Source: JBEATZ01 sp041178545 (lineage in GTDB: Bacteria > Planctomycetota > UBA1135 > UBA2386). Taken from it: a stretch of DNA of 5,783 nt. The translations under genes and the position numbers were made by a program. Where the stretch lies: the NCBI GenBank assembly GCA_041178545.1, contig JBEGVB010000082.1, positions 1-5,783 of the forward strand, written 5' to 3'. This document shows, piece after piece, positions 5,200 to 5,783 of the stretch. Position 1 is the stretch's first letter. Every line of letters starts with the position of its first letter. Below the pieces are notes generated by a model. That model was given only the letters and a program-made list of their open reading frames with translations, had not been told where the DNA came from and ran no database searches.

Positions 5200-5783
5200 A
5201 TGAACGACCCGAACGTGGCCAAGCGCGCTGCGGCCGTTGCGGCCGCCAACCTCGTCACCTCCGGCATGACGATCGGGCTCGGCAGCGGCTCGACCTTCTT
5301 GTTCGCGCTGGAGCGTCTGGGCGAACGCATCCGCGCCGAGGGTCTCGCGGTGCGCGGGGTGCCCACCAGCAGCGGCACCGAGGCGGCAGCGCGCAAGTTC
5401 GGCGTCCCCGTCGTCTCGCTCGACGACGTGGACGTGCTCGACCTCGCCATCGACGGTGCCGACGAGATCGACCGCTCCAAGCACATGATCAAGGGCGGCG
5501 GCGCCGCGCTGCTGCGCGAGAAGATCGTTGCCGCCGCAGCACGCGAGATGATCGTCATCGTGGACGAGGCCAAGGTCGTCAACGTGCTGGGCGAGCGCTT
5601 CCTGCTGCCGGTTGAGGTGCTGCCGTTCGGCTGGAAGCAGACCGCCCGCAAGGTGGCGGCCACTGGCTGCACCACGGAGCCGAGGAGGACGAAGGACGGC
5701 GCGATGCTCGTGACCGACAACGGCAACCACATCCTCGACTGCCGCTACGCAGGCATCGTCGACCCTGCCGGCCTGCACACGGC
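5200..5783 (+). CDS. rpiA: Ribose-5-phosphate isomerase A, 3' truncated by the window
   Basis: RpiA interconverts ribose 5-phosphate and ribulose 5-phosphate in the non-oxidative pentose phosphate pathway, in the cytoplasm. The 194 residues present show the family motifs in order: GLGSGST (26-32, phosphate-binding loop), DGADEID (85-91, Asp85 and Asp88 matching E. coli Asp81 and Asp84) and KGGGAALLREKI (98-109, Lys98 and the catalytic base Glu107, matching E. coli Lys94 and Glu103). VDEAKVV (121-127) and LLPVEVLPFGW (135-145) follow, then VTDNGNHILDC (171-181). Compared with E. coli RpiA (219 residues), roughly the last 40 residues lie beyond the window edge. The ATG at 5200 puts the GSGST loop at the usual distance from the N-terminus. 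It diverges from the membrane-anchored protein gene across 73 bases and is probably transcribed on its own. Confidence 0.95.
   Translation, partial: MNDPNVAKRAAAVAAANLVTSGMTIGLGSGSTFLFALERLGERIRAEGLAVRGVPTSSGTEAAARKFGVPVVSLDDVDVLDLAIDGADEIDRSKHMIKGGGAALLREKIVAAAAREMIVIVDEAKVVNVLGERFLLPVEVLPFGWKQTARKVAATGCTTEPRRTKDGAMLVTDNGNHILDCRYAGIVDPAGLHT

Noticed and set aside
4348..5778. Long - strand frame across the membrane-anchored gene and antisense to rpiA
   Set aside because: It is out of frame with the 412-residue protein and antisense to a clear rpiA, with no motif of its own.
1..5783. CRISPR array, tRNA or rRNA, insertion sequence, riboswitch, defence or phage genes
   Set aside because: No repeated spacer pattern, transposase motif, terminal repeats, tRNA-like cloverleaf or related protein motif was seen on either strand, and the genes leave almost no room for such elements.

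Overview
This is a gene-dense, very GC-rich stretch of bacterial chromosome. It carries six protein genes and no RNA gene, mobile element, CRISPR array or long non-coding stretch. The longest gap is about 144 bases, between the divergent genes apaH and murJ. The gene set points to a Gram-negative-type bacterium that makes peptidoglycan. The Ala/Pro-rich exported protein and the membrane-anchored protein with carboxypeptidase-regulatory-like repeats are in the style of high-GC Planctomycetota. That assignment is an inference from style and is not proven.

From left to right: (1) the 3' part of an inositol-monophosphatase-fold phosphatase on the + strand (to 862). (2) A compact ApaH-type diadenosine tetraphosphate hydrolase on the - strand (869-1513), tail to tail with it; a hairpin spans both stop codons. 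(3) murJ, the lipid II flippase, on the + strand (1658-3346). It diverges from apaH across a region that holds three successive inverted repeats around weak promoter-like hexamers. (4) A two-gene - strand unit (5126 down to 3354): first a single-pass membrane-anchored protein with three carboxypeptidase-regulatory-like repeats, then, after 3 bases, a secreted protein with a lipocalin-like GTW motif. This unit converges on murJ, again with a small hairpin at the stop codons. (5) The 5' part of rpiA, ribose-5-phosphate isomerase A, on the + strand (from 5200 to the window edge), divergent from the membrane-anchored gene.

Strands alternate, so only the two exported-protein genes look co-transcribed. 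The others are single-gene units of general metabolism: sugar phosphate handling, alarmone clearance, cell-wall precursor export and the pentose phosphate pathway. I see no convincing new multi-gene system. The points most worth checking are the packed inverted repeats between apaH and murJ, -10-like hexamers placed so close to start codons that leaderless mRNAs are possible, a MurJ with a substituted portal residue and an extra hydrophobic segment, and the uncharacterised exported gene pair.
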